NCBI RefSeq assembly: GCF_002998435.1 | Contig: NZ_CP027231.1 | Location: 847,001 to 911,000 of the forward strand | Length of the DNA: 64,000 bases | Reading direction: 5' to 3' | Origin: Bacteroides zoogleoformans | Lineage (GTDB): Bacteria > Bacteroidota > Bacteroidia > Bacteroidales > Bacteroidaceae | Shown: piece after piece, positions 36,441-44,401 of the stretch | Layout: each line of letters opens with the position of its first letter | How positions within the stretch are numbered: the stretch's first letter is position 1 | Position numbers and translations under genes: made by a program | The notes under the pieces: model-generated | What the model was told of the DNA's origin: nothing | Databases searched by the model: none | The model's input: the letters and a program-made list of their open reading frames with translations, nothing else

Positions 36441-37847
36441 ATGACGAACGTAAGAAGATTGACAGTGATAACGCTCTGCATGGCAAGTTGCACAGGACTT
36501 TCGGCACAGACCGACAGTTCCGTGCAACAAGCCGCGGCAGAAAACATCCGGCAGACAGCCGACACCCTGCCCGCCCGCTGGGACTTGCAGACTTGCATCG
36601 ACTATGCCTTGCAGCGAAACATCACCATCAGGAAGAACCGCCTCAGCGAGGCAAGCGCCCGTGTGGATGTGAAGACAGCCAAGGCCGCCCTCTTCCCCAG
36701 CCTGTCGGCCAACGTGGGACAGCGCATCGTGAACCGCCCCAACAGTGAGACGAGCACCATCATTGCAGGCGACAACATCACCAGCAGCCAGAGCAAGACA
36801 TCCTACAACGGGAGCTACGGCATCGACGCCAACTGGACACTCTACAACGGCGGGAAGAACCTCAACACCATCAAACTGCAACAACTGAACCACCGCATTG
36901 CCCAACTCAATGTGGCCGAAAGCGAAAACAGCATCGAAGAGAGCATCGCGCAAACCTACGTGCAGATACTCTATGCCGCCGAAGCCGTAAAGGTCTGCGA
37001 GGCGACCCTGAAAGTGAGCCGGGCCGAACGCGACCGTGCCGCCCAACTGTTCGAGGCGGGAAGCATCGCCAAGAGCGACCTTGCGCAATTAGAGGCACAA
37101 GTCAGCACGGACAAATATCAATCAGTAGAGGCAGCGTCCACCTTGCAGGACTACAAACTCCGGCTGAAACAGCTTCTCGAACTGGAGGGCGACGAGGAGA
37201 TGAACCTCTACATCCCTGCGCTCGACAACGAGAACGTACTGGCACCTCTGCCCGACAAGGCGGATGTTTACCGGTCGGCACTTCTCCTTCGGCCTGAAAT
37301 AGAAGCGGGCAAGCTGAATGTGCAAGCCTCCGACTTGGACATCAAGATTGCGCGTTCGGGTCATCTGCCCACACTGAGCCTTACCGCCGGCATCGGTACC
37401 AGCCACGCCAACGGCAGTAACTTCAGCTTCAGCGAACAAATCAAGCAGAACTGGAACAACTCGCTGGGATTCACCGTCAGCGTGCCCATCTTCAGCAACC
37501 GGCAGACCAAGAGTGCCGTAGAGAAGGCCAAGCTCCGGAAGCAGACCTGCGAACTGAACCTGCTGGACAATCAGAAGGCGCTGTACAAAACCATCGAAAG
37601 CCTTTGGCTCGACGCGAACAATGCCCGGCAACGGTACGTCGCCGCCACGGAGAAGCTGGAGAGTACGCAGGCCAGCTACGAACTGCTGCAAGAGCAATTC
37701 AACGTAGGCATGAAGAATACCGTAGAGCTGTTGACGGAGAAGAGCAAACTGCTGAGCGCGCAGCAGGAAAAGCTGCAAGCCAAATACACGGCGATACTGA
37801 ACATGCAGTTGCTGAAGTTCTATCAAGGCGAAAAGATATCTCTATAA
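36441..37847 (+). CDS. TolC-family outer-membrane efflux channel
   Basis: A 468-residue TolC homologue with a signal peptide (CTGLSAQ). Two structural repeats are seen: WDLQTCIDYALQRNITIRKN ... and a second half starting near ALLLRPEIEAGKLNVQASD, each with the long coiled helices that form the periplasmic tunnel and the beta strands that form the barrel. It is the first gene of the efflux operon, 21 bp before the adaptor gene. Confidence 0.92.
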   Translation: MTNVRRLTVITLCMASCTGLSAQTDSSVQQAAAENIRQTADTLPARWDLQTCIDYALQRNITIRKNRLSEASARVDVKTAKAALFPSLSANVGQRIVNRPNSETSTIIAGDNITSSQSKTSYNGSYGIDANWTLYNGGKNLNTIKLQQLNHRIAQLNVAESENSIEESIAQTYVQILYAAEAVKVCEATLKVSRAERDRAAQLFEAGSIAKSDLAQLEAQVSTDKYQSVEAASTLQDYKLRLKQLLELEGDEEMNLYIPALDNENVLAPLPDKADVYRSALLLRPEIEAGKLNVQASDLDIKIARSGHLPTLSLTAGIGTSHANGSNFSFSEQIKQNWNNSLGFTVSVPIFSNRQTKSAVEKAKLRKQTCELNLLDNQKALYKTIESLWLDANNARQRYVAATEKLESTQASYELLQEQFNVGMKNTVELLTEKSKLLSAQQEKLQAKYTAILNMQLLKFYQGEKISL

Positions 37848-37868
37848 AGAACCAATAACTCAAAGGAT

Positions 37869-39080
37869 ATGAACAAGAAGAAAGTCATACTCACCGGCAT
37901 GGCCGTCGCATTGGCGGCGGGTGCGGGAATCGGGCTCTTCGGCGGAGCCAAGGGCGAACAGAAGGTTGTGTACGAGACCACGACCGTGACCAAAGGAGAG
38001 ATTTCGGAGTCGATAACAGCCACCGGAACCATCGAACCGGTGACCGAGGTGACCGTAGGTACGCAGGTGAGCGGCATCATCGACAAGATTTACGTGGACT
38101 ATAACTCCACGGTGACCAAAGGCCAGCTGATAGCCGAGATGGACCGCGTGACGCTGCAAAGCGAGCTTGCCTCGCAACGTGCCGCCTACAACGGCGCCAA
38201 GGCCGAATACGAATATCAGAAGAAGAACTACGAGCGAAACAAATCGCTGCACGAGAAACAACTCATCAGCAACGCAGACTACGAACAGTCGGTCTACAAC
38301 TACGAAAAGGCCAAGAGCGGTTTCGAAAGCAGCCAGGCCTCGCTGGCAAAGGCGGAGCGCAACCTCTCCTACGCCACCATCACCTCGCCCATCGACGGCG
38401 TGGTGACGAGCCGCAGCGTGGAGGAGGGGCAGACCGTGGCTTCGGGCTTCTCCACCCCGACACTCTTCACCATTGCCGCCGACCTGACGCAGATGCAGGT
38501 AGTGACCGATGTGGACGAGGCCGACATTGCCGGCATAGAGGAGGGGCAGCGCGCCACGTTCACCGTAGACGCTTACCCGAACGACACGTTCGAGGGCGTG
38601 GTGACGCAAATCCGTTTGGGGCAGGCCGGCTCAAGCAGTTCAAGCAGTAGCACCACTTCGTCTGCCACGGTAGTGACGTACGAGGTAGTGATTTCCGCCC
38701 ATAACCCCGACCTGAAGCTGAAGCCTCGACTGACGGCCAACGTCACCATCTACACCTTGGACCGCAAAGACGTGCTCAGCGTCCCCGCCCGTGCGTTGCG
38801 CTTCACACCCGAGGAGGCGCTTATCGGCCGAAAGGACATCGTGAAGGATTGCAACTCCAAGCATAAGCTCTGGACGCGCGAGGGCAATGCCTTCGTCGCC
38901 CATCCCGTAGAGATAGGCATATCGAACGGCATCAGCACGGAGATTGTCAGCGGCATCGGCGAAGGAACGGTCGTCATCACCGAAGCCACCATCGGCAGGA
39001 CGGCGGGAGGGGATGACACGCCGGACAGTTCGCGGCAGGCAAAGAAAGAACAAAGCCCGTTCATGCCGGGAAGAAGGTAA
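37869..39080 (+). CDS. Periplasmic adaptor (MacA/HlyD-like membrane-fusion protein)
   Basis: A 403-residue membrane-fusion protein. The N-terminal helix (VILTGMAVALAAGAGIGLF) anchors it; a lipoyl-like part (VTVGTQVSGIIDKIYVDYNS), a coiled hairpin (YEYQKKNYERNKSLHEKQL) and a beta-barrel part follow. A loop of eight serines and threonines (near residue 255) interrupts the barrel domain, as often in MacA relatives. It joins the TolC channel to the ABC permease. The following ATPase starts only after a 574-bp gap containing repeats. Confidence 0.92.
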   Translation: MNKKKVILTGMAVALAAGAGIGLFGGAKGEQKVVYETTTVTKGEISESITATGTIEPVTEVTVGTQVSGIIDKIYVDYNSTVTKGQLIAEMDRVTLQSELASQRAAYNGAKAEYEYQKKNYERNKSLHEKQLISNADYEQSVYNYEKAKSGFESSQASLAKAERNLSYATITSPIDGVVTSRSVEEGQTVASGFSTPTLFTIAADLTQMQVVTDVDEADIAGIEEGQRATFTVDAYPNDTFEGVVTQIRLGQAGSSSSSSSTTSSATVVTYEVVISAHNPDLKLKPRLTANVTIYTLDRKDVLSVPARALRFTPEEALIGRKDIVKDCNSKHKLWTREGNAFVAHPVEIGISNGISTEIVSGIGEGTVVITEATIGRTAGGDDTPDSSRQAKKEQSPFMPGRR

Positions 39081-39083
39081 AAG

Positions 39084-39132
39084 CCTCTCCCCCGGCCCCT
39101 CCCCCATAGGGAGGGGAGATAAGGGGGAGAGG
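39084..39132. repeat. GC-rich palindromic element, left copy
   Basis: CCTCTCCCCC (39084-39093) pairs with GGGGGAGAGG (39123-39132) and, inside, CCCCTCCC with GGGAGGGG (39096-39116). It begins 3 bp after the MacA-like stop. A related copy in inverted orientation lies at 39604-39647, so the two bracket the 23-bp array. It resembles REP-type palindromes. Confidence 0.75.
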
Positions 39133-39167
39133 AAAAGAGGATGTATCAGGAAGAAAGGTGGGGACGT

Positions 39168-39522
39168 CACCGCAGTGAGGCAGGTAACGTCTCTATAGAG
39201 AGAGTGATAATATCTCTATAGAGAGACAGGCAATGCCTCTATAGAGAGACAGGCAATGCCTCTATAGAGAGACAGGCAACGCCACTATAGAGATGTAGGC
39301 AATGGCATCATAGTGATGTAGGCAATGACATCATAGCGAGGTAGGCAATGACACTATAGCGAGGTAAGTAATGACACTATAGTGAGATGGACAATGACAC
39401 CGCAGTGAGACAATCAGCGTCACCGCAGTGAGACTGACAATGACACCGCAGTGAGACAAGCAACGTCACCGCAGTGAGACAATCAGCGTCACCGCAGTGA
39501 GACAAGCAACGTCACCGCAGTG
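39168..39522. repeat. Sixteen-unit array of exact 23-bp period with changing dyad core
   Basis: Ten-base cores begin at 39168, 39191, 39214, 39237 and so on to 39513, always 23 bp apart, 16 in all. Cores change along the array: CACCGCAGTG once, CTCTATAGAG four times, CACTATAGAG, CATCATAGTG, CATCATAGCG, CACTATAGCG, CACTATAGTG, and then CACCGCAGTG six times. In most units the outer arms pair (CTC/GAG, CAC/GTG), so paired changes have kept the dyad. Linkers are of the type AGACAGGCAATGC. It lies inside an operon, between the adaptor and ATPase genes. Confidence 0.92.
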
Positions 39523-39603
39523 AAACAGGCACCCCTCTTCTGACATCTTATTCAACCGGATTAAAGTATAAACGCTAATTACAAAGTATAAAACGAAACG
39601 CCC

Positions 39604-39647
39604 GTCTATCTCCCCCCTCCTTATGGGGGAGGGGGCGGGAGGAGAGG
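39604..39647. repeat. GC-rich palindromic element, right copy
   Basis: CTCCCCCCTCC TTAT GGGGGAGGGGG followed by CGGGAGGAGAGG is an inverted, diverged copy of the element at 39084-39132. Its GGAGAGG end is 7 to 14 bp before the ATPase start codon and may supply the ribosome-binding site. Confidence 0.7.
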
Positions 39648-39654
39648 CTTCCTT

Positions 39655-40404
39655 ATGAAAACAGTCATTCAACTTCAGAACATCAAACGAGACTTCCGGG
39701 TAGGAGACGAAACGGTGCACGCCTTGCGCGGCATCTCGTTCTCCATCGCCGAAGGAGAGTTCGTCACCATCATGGGTACGTCCGGCTCGGGCAAGTCCAC
39801 CCTGCTGAATACGCTGGGTTGCCTGGACACGCCCACCGACGGAGAATACCTGTTGGACGGCATATCCGTCCGCAGCATGTCGAAACCGCAGCGGGCCGTA
39901 CTGCGCAACCGCAAGATAGGCTTCGTGTTCCAGAGCTACAACCTGCTGCCCAAGACCACAGCCGTGGAAAACGTGGAACTCCCGCTGATGTACAACGCTT
40001 CCGTCTCGGCCACCGAAAGGCGGAGACGCGCCGTCGAAGCGCTGCAGGCCGTGGGACTGGGCGACCGGCTGGAACATAAGTCCAACCAGATGTCCGGCGG
40101 ACAGATGCAGCGGGTAGCCATCGCCCGCGCCTTGGTGAACAATCCGGCCGTGATACTGGCGGACGAGGCCACGGGCAACTTGGACACACGCACCTCGTTC
40201 GAGATACTGGTGCTCTTCCAGAGGCTGCACGCCGAAGGGCGCACCCTCATCTTCGTGACGCACAACCCGGAAATTGCCCAATACAGCAGCCGCAACATCG
40301 TGCTGCGCGACGGGCAGGTGAAAGAAGATACCTTCAATACCCACATGCTCGATGCGGCCCAAGCACTGGCCGCATTGCCCAAACAAGAGGAGGAAGAGAA
40401 ATGA
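39655..40404 (+). CDS. MacB/LolD-like ABC transporter ATPase
   Basis: A 249-residue ATPase of the MacB/LolD/FtsE group. Walker A is GTSGSGKST, the signature is MSGGQMQRVAIA and Walker B is VILADEATGNLD, the last being typical of this group. In E. coli MacB the ATPase is fused to the permease; here it is a separate protein whose stop overlaps the permease start (ATGA). It drives the exporter from the cytoplasmic side. Confidence 0.93.
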   Translation: MKTVIQLQNIKRDFRVGDETVHALRGISFSIAEGEFVTIMGTSGSGKSTLLNTLGCLDTPTDGEYLLDGISVRSMSKPQRAVLRNRKIGFVFQSYNLLPKTTAVENVELPLMYNASVSATERRRRAVEALQAVGLGDRLEHKSNQMSGGQMQRVAIARALVNNPAVILADEATGNLDTRTSFEILVLFQRLHAEGRTLIFVTHNPEIAQYSSRNIVLRDGQVKEDTFNTHMLDAAQALAALPKQEEEEK

Positions 40405-41618
40405 ACGGAACAAACCTTTTCAAAATAGCATTGCGTGCACTGAATAACAACAAACTGCGCGCTTTCCTCACCATGCTGGGCATCATCATCGGCGTGGCAT
40501 CGGTCATCACCATGCTCGCCATCGGACAAGGGTCGAAGAAAAGCATCCAGGCCCAAATAGCCGAGATGGGCTCCAACATGATCATGATTCACCCGGGAGC
40601 CGACATGCGCGGAGGCATACGCCAAGACCCCGCCGCCATGCAGACGCTGAAGATGGCCGACTACGAGGCGTTGCGCGACGAGACGGGATTCCTGTCCGCC
40701 GTCAGTCCCAGCGTATCGTCATCGGGACAGCTCATTGCGGGCAACAACAACTATCCCTCGTCCGTGAGCGGTGTGGGGACCGACTATCTCAAGATTCGTC
40801 AGCTTTCAATAAAGAGCGGCGAAATGTTCGGCGAGAACGACGTGCAAACCTCCGCGAAAGTTTGCGTCATCGGCAAGACAATCGCCGACAACCTCTTCCC
40901 CGGCGAAGACCCGATAGGGAGAATCATCCGGTTCAACCAAGTGCCCTTCCGCGTGACAGGGGTGCTGAAGTCCAAAGGCTACAACTCCATGGGGATGGAT
41001 CAGGACGACGTGGTGCTGGCTCCTTACACCACCGTGATGAAGCGCCTGCTGGCACAAACCTACCTCGGCGGCATCTTCGCCTCCGCCCTCAGCGAAGACC
41101 TGACGGAGCGCACCACCGAGGGAATCACCGGGATACTGCGCAGGAACCACAAGCTGCGCGACGCCGATGCCGACGACTTCACCATCCGCAGCCAGCAGGA
41201 ACTCAGCACGATGCTCAACTCCACTACCGACCTGATGACCACACTGCTTGCCTGCATCGCCGGCATATCGCTGGTGGTGGGCGGCATCGGCATCATGAAC
41301 ATCATGTATGTGTCCGTCACCGAGCGTACCCGTGAAATCGGCCTGCGCATGAGCGTCGGCGCCCGCGGCATCGACATCCTGAGCCAGTTCCTCATCGAGG
41401 CCATCCTCATCAGCATCACCGGCGGCATCATCGGCGTGGTCGTGGGCTGCGGCGCAAGCTGGGTGGTGAAGAGTGCGGCTCACTGGCCCATCTTCATCCA
41501 GCCGTGGAGTGTCCTTCTCTCCTTTGCCGTCTGCACCGTCACCGGCGTCTTCTTCGGCTGGTATCCCGCCAAGAAAGCGGCCAACTTAGACCCGATAGAG
41601 GCCATACGATACGAATAA
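40401..41618 (+). CDS. MacB-like ABC permease
   Basis: A 405-residue permease with one N-terminal helix (RAFLTMLGIIIGVASVITML), a periplasmic MacB_PCD domain of about 220 residues and three C-terminal FtsX-type helices (LLACIAGISLVVGGIGIMNI, then ILISITGGIIGVVVGCG, then SVLLSFAVCTVTGVFFGWYP). The end KKAANLDPIEAIRYE is a family signature. Together with the TolC and MacA proteins it forms a tripartite exporter of a peptide, macrolide or lipid-like compound. Confidence 0.93.
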   Translation: MNGTNLFKIALRALNNNKLRAFLTMLGIIIGVASVITMLAIGQGSKKSIQAQIAEMGSNMIMIHPGADMRGGIRQDPAAMQTLKMADYEALRDETGFLSAVSPSVSSSGQLIAGNNNYPSSVSGVGTDYLKIRQLSIKSGEMFGENDVQTSAKVCVIGKTIADNLFPGEDPIGRIIRFNQVPFRVTGVLKSKGYNSMGMDQDDVVLAPYTTVMKRLLAQTYLGGIFASALSEDLTERTTEGITGILRRNHKLRDADADDFTIRSQQELSTMLNSTTDLMTTLLACIAGISLVVGGIGIMNIMYVSVTERTREIGLRMSVGARGIDILSQFLIEAILISITGGIIGVVVGCGASWVVKSAAHWPIFIQPWSVLLSFAVCTVTGVFFGWYPAKKAANLDPIEAIRYE

Positions 41619-41624
41619 AAACTT

Positions 41625-41632
41625 TATCTTTG
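41625..41632 (+). promoter_or_regulatory. Possible internal promoter of the LytS/LytTR pair
   Basis: TATCTTTG ends 7 bp before the kinase ATG at 41640, so a transcript from it would begin at or next to the start codon (a leaderless mRNA). It would allow the regulators to be made apart from the exporter. Confidence 0.4.
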
Positions 41633-41639
41633 CATCCTC

Positions 41640-42716
41640 ATGAAACAGTCATTCAACTCCCGCCCCCGCATTGTCCAGACCCTGATACACATCACAGGCT
41701 GGGCCATCGTGTTCGGTTTCCCCTTCCTGATGATGACGCGCAGCGGCTTCACCATCACGTGGGCGGACTACCTGCGCCACGGCAGCATAGTGCCCCTGTC
41801 GTTCCTCATCATCTTCTATGCCAACTACTGCTACCTCATTCCCCGCCACCTCTTCGCCGGAAACGCCAAGACGTACATCCTGCTCAACCTGCTGCTGATA
41901 GCCTGCATGACCGCGGGCGTACATCTTTGGCAGGAATACGCCTTCCGTGCGTATGTCGCACACGACGGCGGACGACGCATGGGGCCTCCCAAATGGATAT
42001 TCCTCCTGCGCGACGCCTTCTCCATGATACTGACCGCCGGACTGAGCGCCGCCATCAAGATGAGCAGCCGCTGGAAACAAATGGACGCCGCGCGCCGCGA
42101 AGCCGAGAAAAGCCGTGCCGAAGCCGAACTGAAGAACCTGCGCAACCAGCTAAACCCCCACTTCCTGCTCAATACGCTGAACAACATCTATGCCCTCATC
42201 GCCTTCGACGCTGACAAGGCGCAAGCCGCCGTACAGGAACTGAGCCGCCTGCTCCGCCACGTGCTCTACGACAATCAGCAGAACTTCGTCCCCCTGGGCC
42301 GGGAGATGGACTTCATCCGCAGCTACATCGAGCTGATGCGCATCCGCCTCTCCTCCAACGTCAGCGTCGAGACCCGGATAGACATCCGCCCCGACAGCCC
42401 CACACAGATAGCCCCGCTCATCTTCATCTCCCTCATCGAGAATGCCTTCAAGCACGGCATCTCGCCCACCGAACCCGGCTTCATTCGCATTCATTTCAGT
42501 GAAACTCCCGAAGAGATACGCTGCGAAATCGCCAACAGCCACCACCCCAAGACTCAGGACGACAAAAGCGGAAGCGGCATCGGGCTGGAGCAAGTAAGGA
42601 AACGGCTGCAACTGACCTACCCCAACCGGTATGCCTGGCAGCGCGGAGTGAGCAAAGACGGGAAAGAATATGCGTCTGTCTTAGTGATAAAACTTGAAAC
42701 AAATATAGCCACATGA
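41640..42716 (+). CDS. LytS/YehU-family sensor histidine kinase
   Basis: A 358-residue kinase with four N-terminal membrane helices and little extracellular mass, so the signal is probably sensed in the membrane. The phosphoacceptor region is LRNQLNPHFLLNTLNNIYAL (His_kinase family PF06580). The ATP-binding part has PLIFISLIENAFKHGI (N box) and GSGIGLEQVRKRL (G box). Its stop codon overlaps the LytTR gene. The position after the exporter genes suggests that it senses the exported or a related compound. Confidence 0.92.
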   Translation: MKQSFNSRPRIVQTLIHITGWAIVFGFPFLMMTRSGFTITWADYLRHGSIVPLSFLIIFYANYCYLIPRHLFAGNAKTYILLNLLLIACMTAGVHLWQEYAFRAYVAHDGGRRMGPPKWIFLLRDAFSMILTAGLSAAIKMSSRWKQMDAARREAEKSRAEAELKNLRNQLNPHFLLNTLNNIYALIAFDADKAQAAVQELSRLLRHVLYDNQQNFVPLGREMDFIRSYIELMRIRLSSNVSVETRIDIRPDSPTQIAPLIFISLIENAFKHGISPTEPGFIRIHFSETPEEIRCEIANSHHPKTQDDKSGSGIGLEQVRKRLQLTYPNRYAWQRGVSKDGKEYASVLVIKLETNIAT

Positions 42717-43414
42717 AACTGAATTGCGCCATAGTGGACGACGAACCGCTGGCATTGAGCCTCCTGGAAAGCTACGTCGACAAGACCCCCTTCCTCCGGC
42801 TCGCGGGGAAATACTCCAGTGCCGTGCAAGCCATGAATGAACTGCCGGGCAGGCACGTTGACCTGCTCTTCCTCGACATTCAGATGCCCGAACTGAACGG
42901 GCTGGAATACTCCAAAATGATAGACCCCGCCACCCGCATCGTCTTCACCACCGCTTTCGGACAGTATGCCATAGACGGCTATAAGGTGAATGCCCTGGAT
43001 TACTTGCTGAAGCCCATTTCGTATGTGGACTTCCTGCAGGCGGCCAACAAAGCGCTGCAATGGTTCGAGCTGCTGCAACAGCCCAAGGAAGATATTCAAA
43101 GCATCTTCGTGAAGAGCGACTACAAGCTGGTACAAATCGAATTAAGCAAAATATTGTACGTCGAAGGACTGAAAGATTACATCAAAATCTACGAAGAAGA
43201 CGTCCCCAAGCCCATCCTCTCCCTGATGAGTCTGAAAGCAATGGAAGAGCTTCTGCCCGCTTCGCGCTTCATACGCGTCCACCGTTCATACATCGTGCAG
43301 AAAGACAAGATACGCGTCATCGACCGCGGACGTATCGTCTTCGGCAAGAACTATATCCCGATAGGCGACAGCTACAAGCAAAACTTCCAAGACTTCTTGA
43401 ATCAAAGGAGTTAG
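42713..43414 (+). CDS. LytTR-family response regulator
   Basis: A 233-residue regulator. The receiver domain has the acidic pair in CAIVDDEP, the phosphorylated aspartate in LLFLDIQMPELNG and the lysine in LDYLLKPIS. Residues 135-230 are a LytTR DNA-binding domain (KILYVEGLKDYIKIY, then RFIRVHRSYIV). It is translationally coupled to its kinase by a 4-bp overlap, and probably controls the efflux operon and perhaps itself. Confidence 0.93.
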   Translation: MKLNCAIVDDEPLALSLLESYVDKTPFLRLAGKYSSAVQAMNELPGRHVDLLFLDIQMPELNGLEYSKMIDPATRIVFTTAFGQYAIDGYKVNALDYLLKPISYVDFLQAANKALQWFELLQQPKEDIQSIFVKSDYKLVQIELSKILYVEGLKDYIKIYEEDVPKPILSLMSLKAMEELLPASRFIRVHRSYIVQKDKIRVIDRGRIVFGKNYIPIGDSYKQNFQDFLNQRS

Positions 43415-43468
43415 CGGGCCCCTGTTCATCAATCAAACAGAAGAAATTGTCGTTTTATTGCAAAACCC

Positions 43469-43607
43469 TTTTGCTTTTAAGATAAAGTTTCCATATCTTT
43501 GCATCGAAAGGAGTTGTGAAACTCCCCAATAGAATAGTTTAGTTAAGTCTATTTTAGTTTTTGTGTGAAGCACTTCCCCCGTGAGCGAACGTCGGAAGTG
43601 CTTTTAT
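43469..43607 (+). ncRNA. Candidate small RNA with full promoter and terminator
   Basis: TTTG (43469-43472), a 20-bp spacer and TATCTTTG (43493-43500) form a full Bacteroides promoter; the RNA would start near 43507. It folds into GGAGTT-GTGA-AACTCC (43510-43525), a weaker AATAGA/TCTATT hairpin, and a terminator stem AAGCACTTCC/GGAAGTGCTT (43568-43603) followed by TTATT. The transcript of about 100 bases has no open frame. The terminator may also end the efflux-regulator operon. I cannot assign it to an RNA family. Confidence 0.6.
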
Positions 43608-43620
43608 TGCAGATGCAGGT

Positions 43621-43657
43621 ACGGCTCATCCGGAATATGTTTTCCCGAATGAGCCGT
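43621..43657. other. Inverted repeat after pgl
   Basis: ACGGCTCAT and ATGAGCCGT pair over 9 bp, with more partial pairing inside. It lies 40 bp past the pgl stop and may terminate the minus-strand operon, but no T-run follows. Confidence 0.45.
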
Positions 43658-43696
43658 TCACAGAAATTCCAAACAACCGCCTTCTAACCGTCTCTC

Positions 43697-44401
43697 CTAC
43701 TGCCCTGCCGCCTGCGCGTCCAAAAACAGTTCTACATCTCCGGCATGATGAGCCACATAGGCTGCCGGTCCTGTATCGCCCGATTCGAGAATGTCGCGCA
43801 CAACATCCGCTTTACTTTTGCCGGTGATAAGAAAGATCAGCTTTCGGGCAGTGAACAGCGGACTACCGGTCATGGCCACCCGCTTCTGCCCGTTATAAGG
43901 ATTTACACTCGCTTCATAAGGGTGCGAAGACGAGAGTAGATGTTCCTGCCCCGGAAAGATGGAGGAAGTGTGTCCGTCATCTCCCGCCCCCAACAGCACG
44001 ACATCGAAAACGGGCAACCCATCCCGCAACGGAACCGTGGCACACACCCGGGCCGAATAATTCACGGCTTCATGCTCCGGGTCATTTGTCCCGCAAATGG
44101 GATAGACATGTTCGCGGGGCATCCCCACAACATCGAGCAGCAGACGACGCATCGTGCCGTAATTGCTTTCGCAGTCTTCGGCCGGCACGCACCGTTCGTC
44201 CACCCAATAGATGCGCATGCGTGTCCAAGGAGTGACCTCCCTGTATTCATTCGCCCAGATATCAAACATCAGTGAAGGAGTGCTTCCTCCACTGAATGCC
44301 AAATAGAACGTCCTTTCCGGCTCGTTGTTCATCATTTTGATGAGTTGTCTTATCAACGCATGAGCCGTTTCCATGGTCGTAGGATAGATATAACTTTTCA
44401 T
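43697..44401 (-). CDS. pgl: 6-phosphogluconolactonase
   Basis: A 234-residue enzyme hydrolysing 6-phosphogluconolactone in the oxidative pentose-phosphate pathway. The sugar-isomerase-like fold shows FYLAFSGGSTPSLMFD, RMRIYWVDERCVP, SNYGTMRRLLL and VLLGAGDDGHTSSIFPG, the last with the catalytic histidine. The ATG overlaps the zwf stop (ATGA), so a TTG start nine bases upstream is rejected. Last gene of the operon. Confidence 0.95.
   Translation of the reverse strand: MKSYIYPTTMETAHALIRQLIKMMNNEPERTFYLAFSGGSTPSLMFDIWANEYREVTPWTRMRIYWVDERCVPAEDCESNYGTMRRLLLDVVGMPREHVYPICGTNDPEHEAVNYSARVCATVPLRDGLPVFDVVLLGAGDDGHTSSIFPGQEHLLSSSHPYEASVNPYNGQKRVAMTGSPLFTARKLIFLITGKSKADVVRDILESGDTGPAAYVAHHAGDVELFLDAQAAGQ

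Noticed and set aside
39168..39522. CRISPR array
   Set aside because: The repeating unit is a single 23-bp block with no alternation of constant repeats and unique spacers, the core itself changes along the array, and there are no cas genes in the window.
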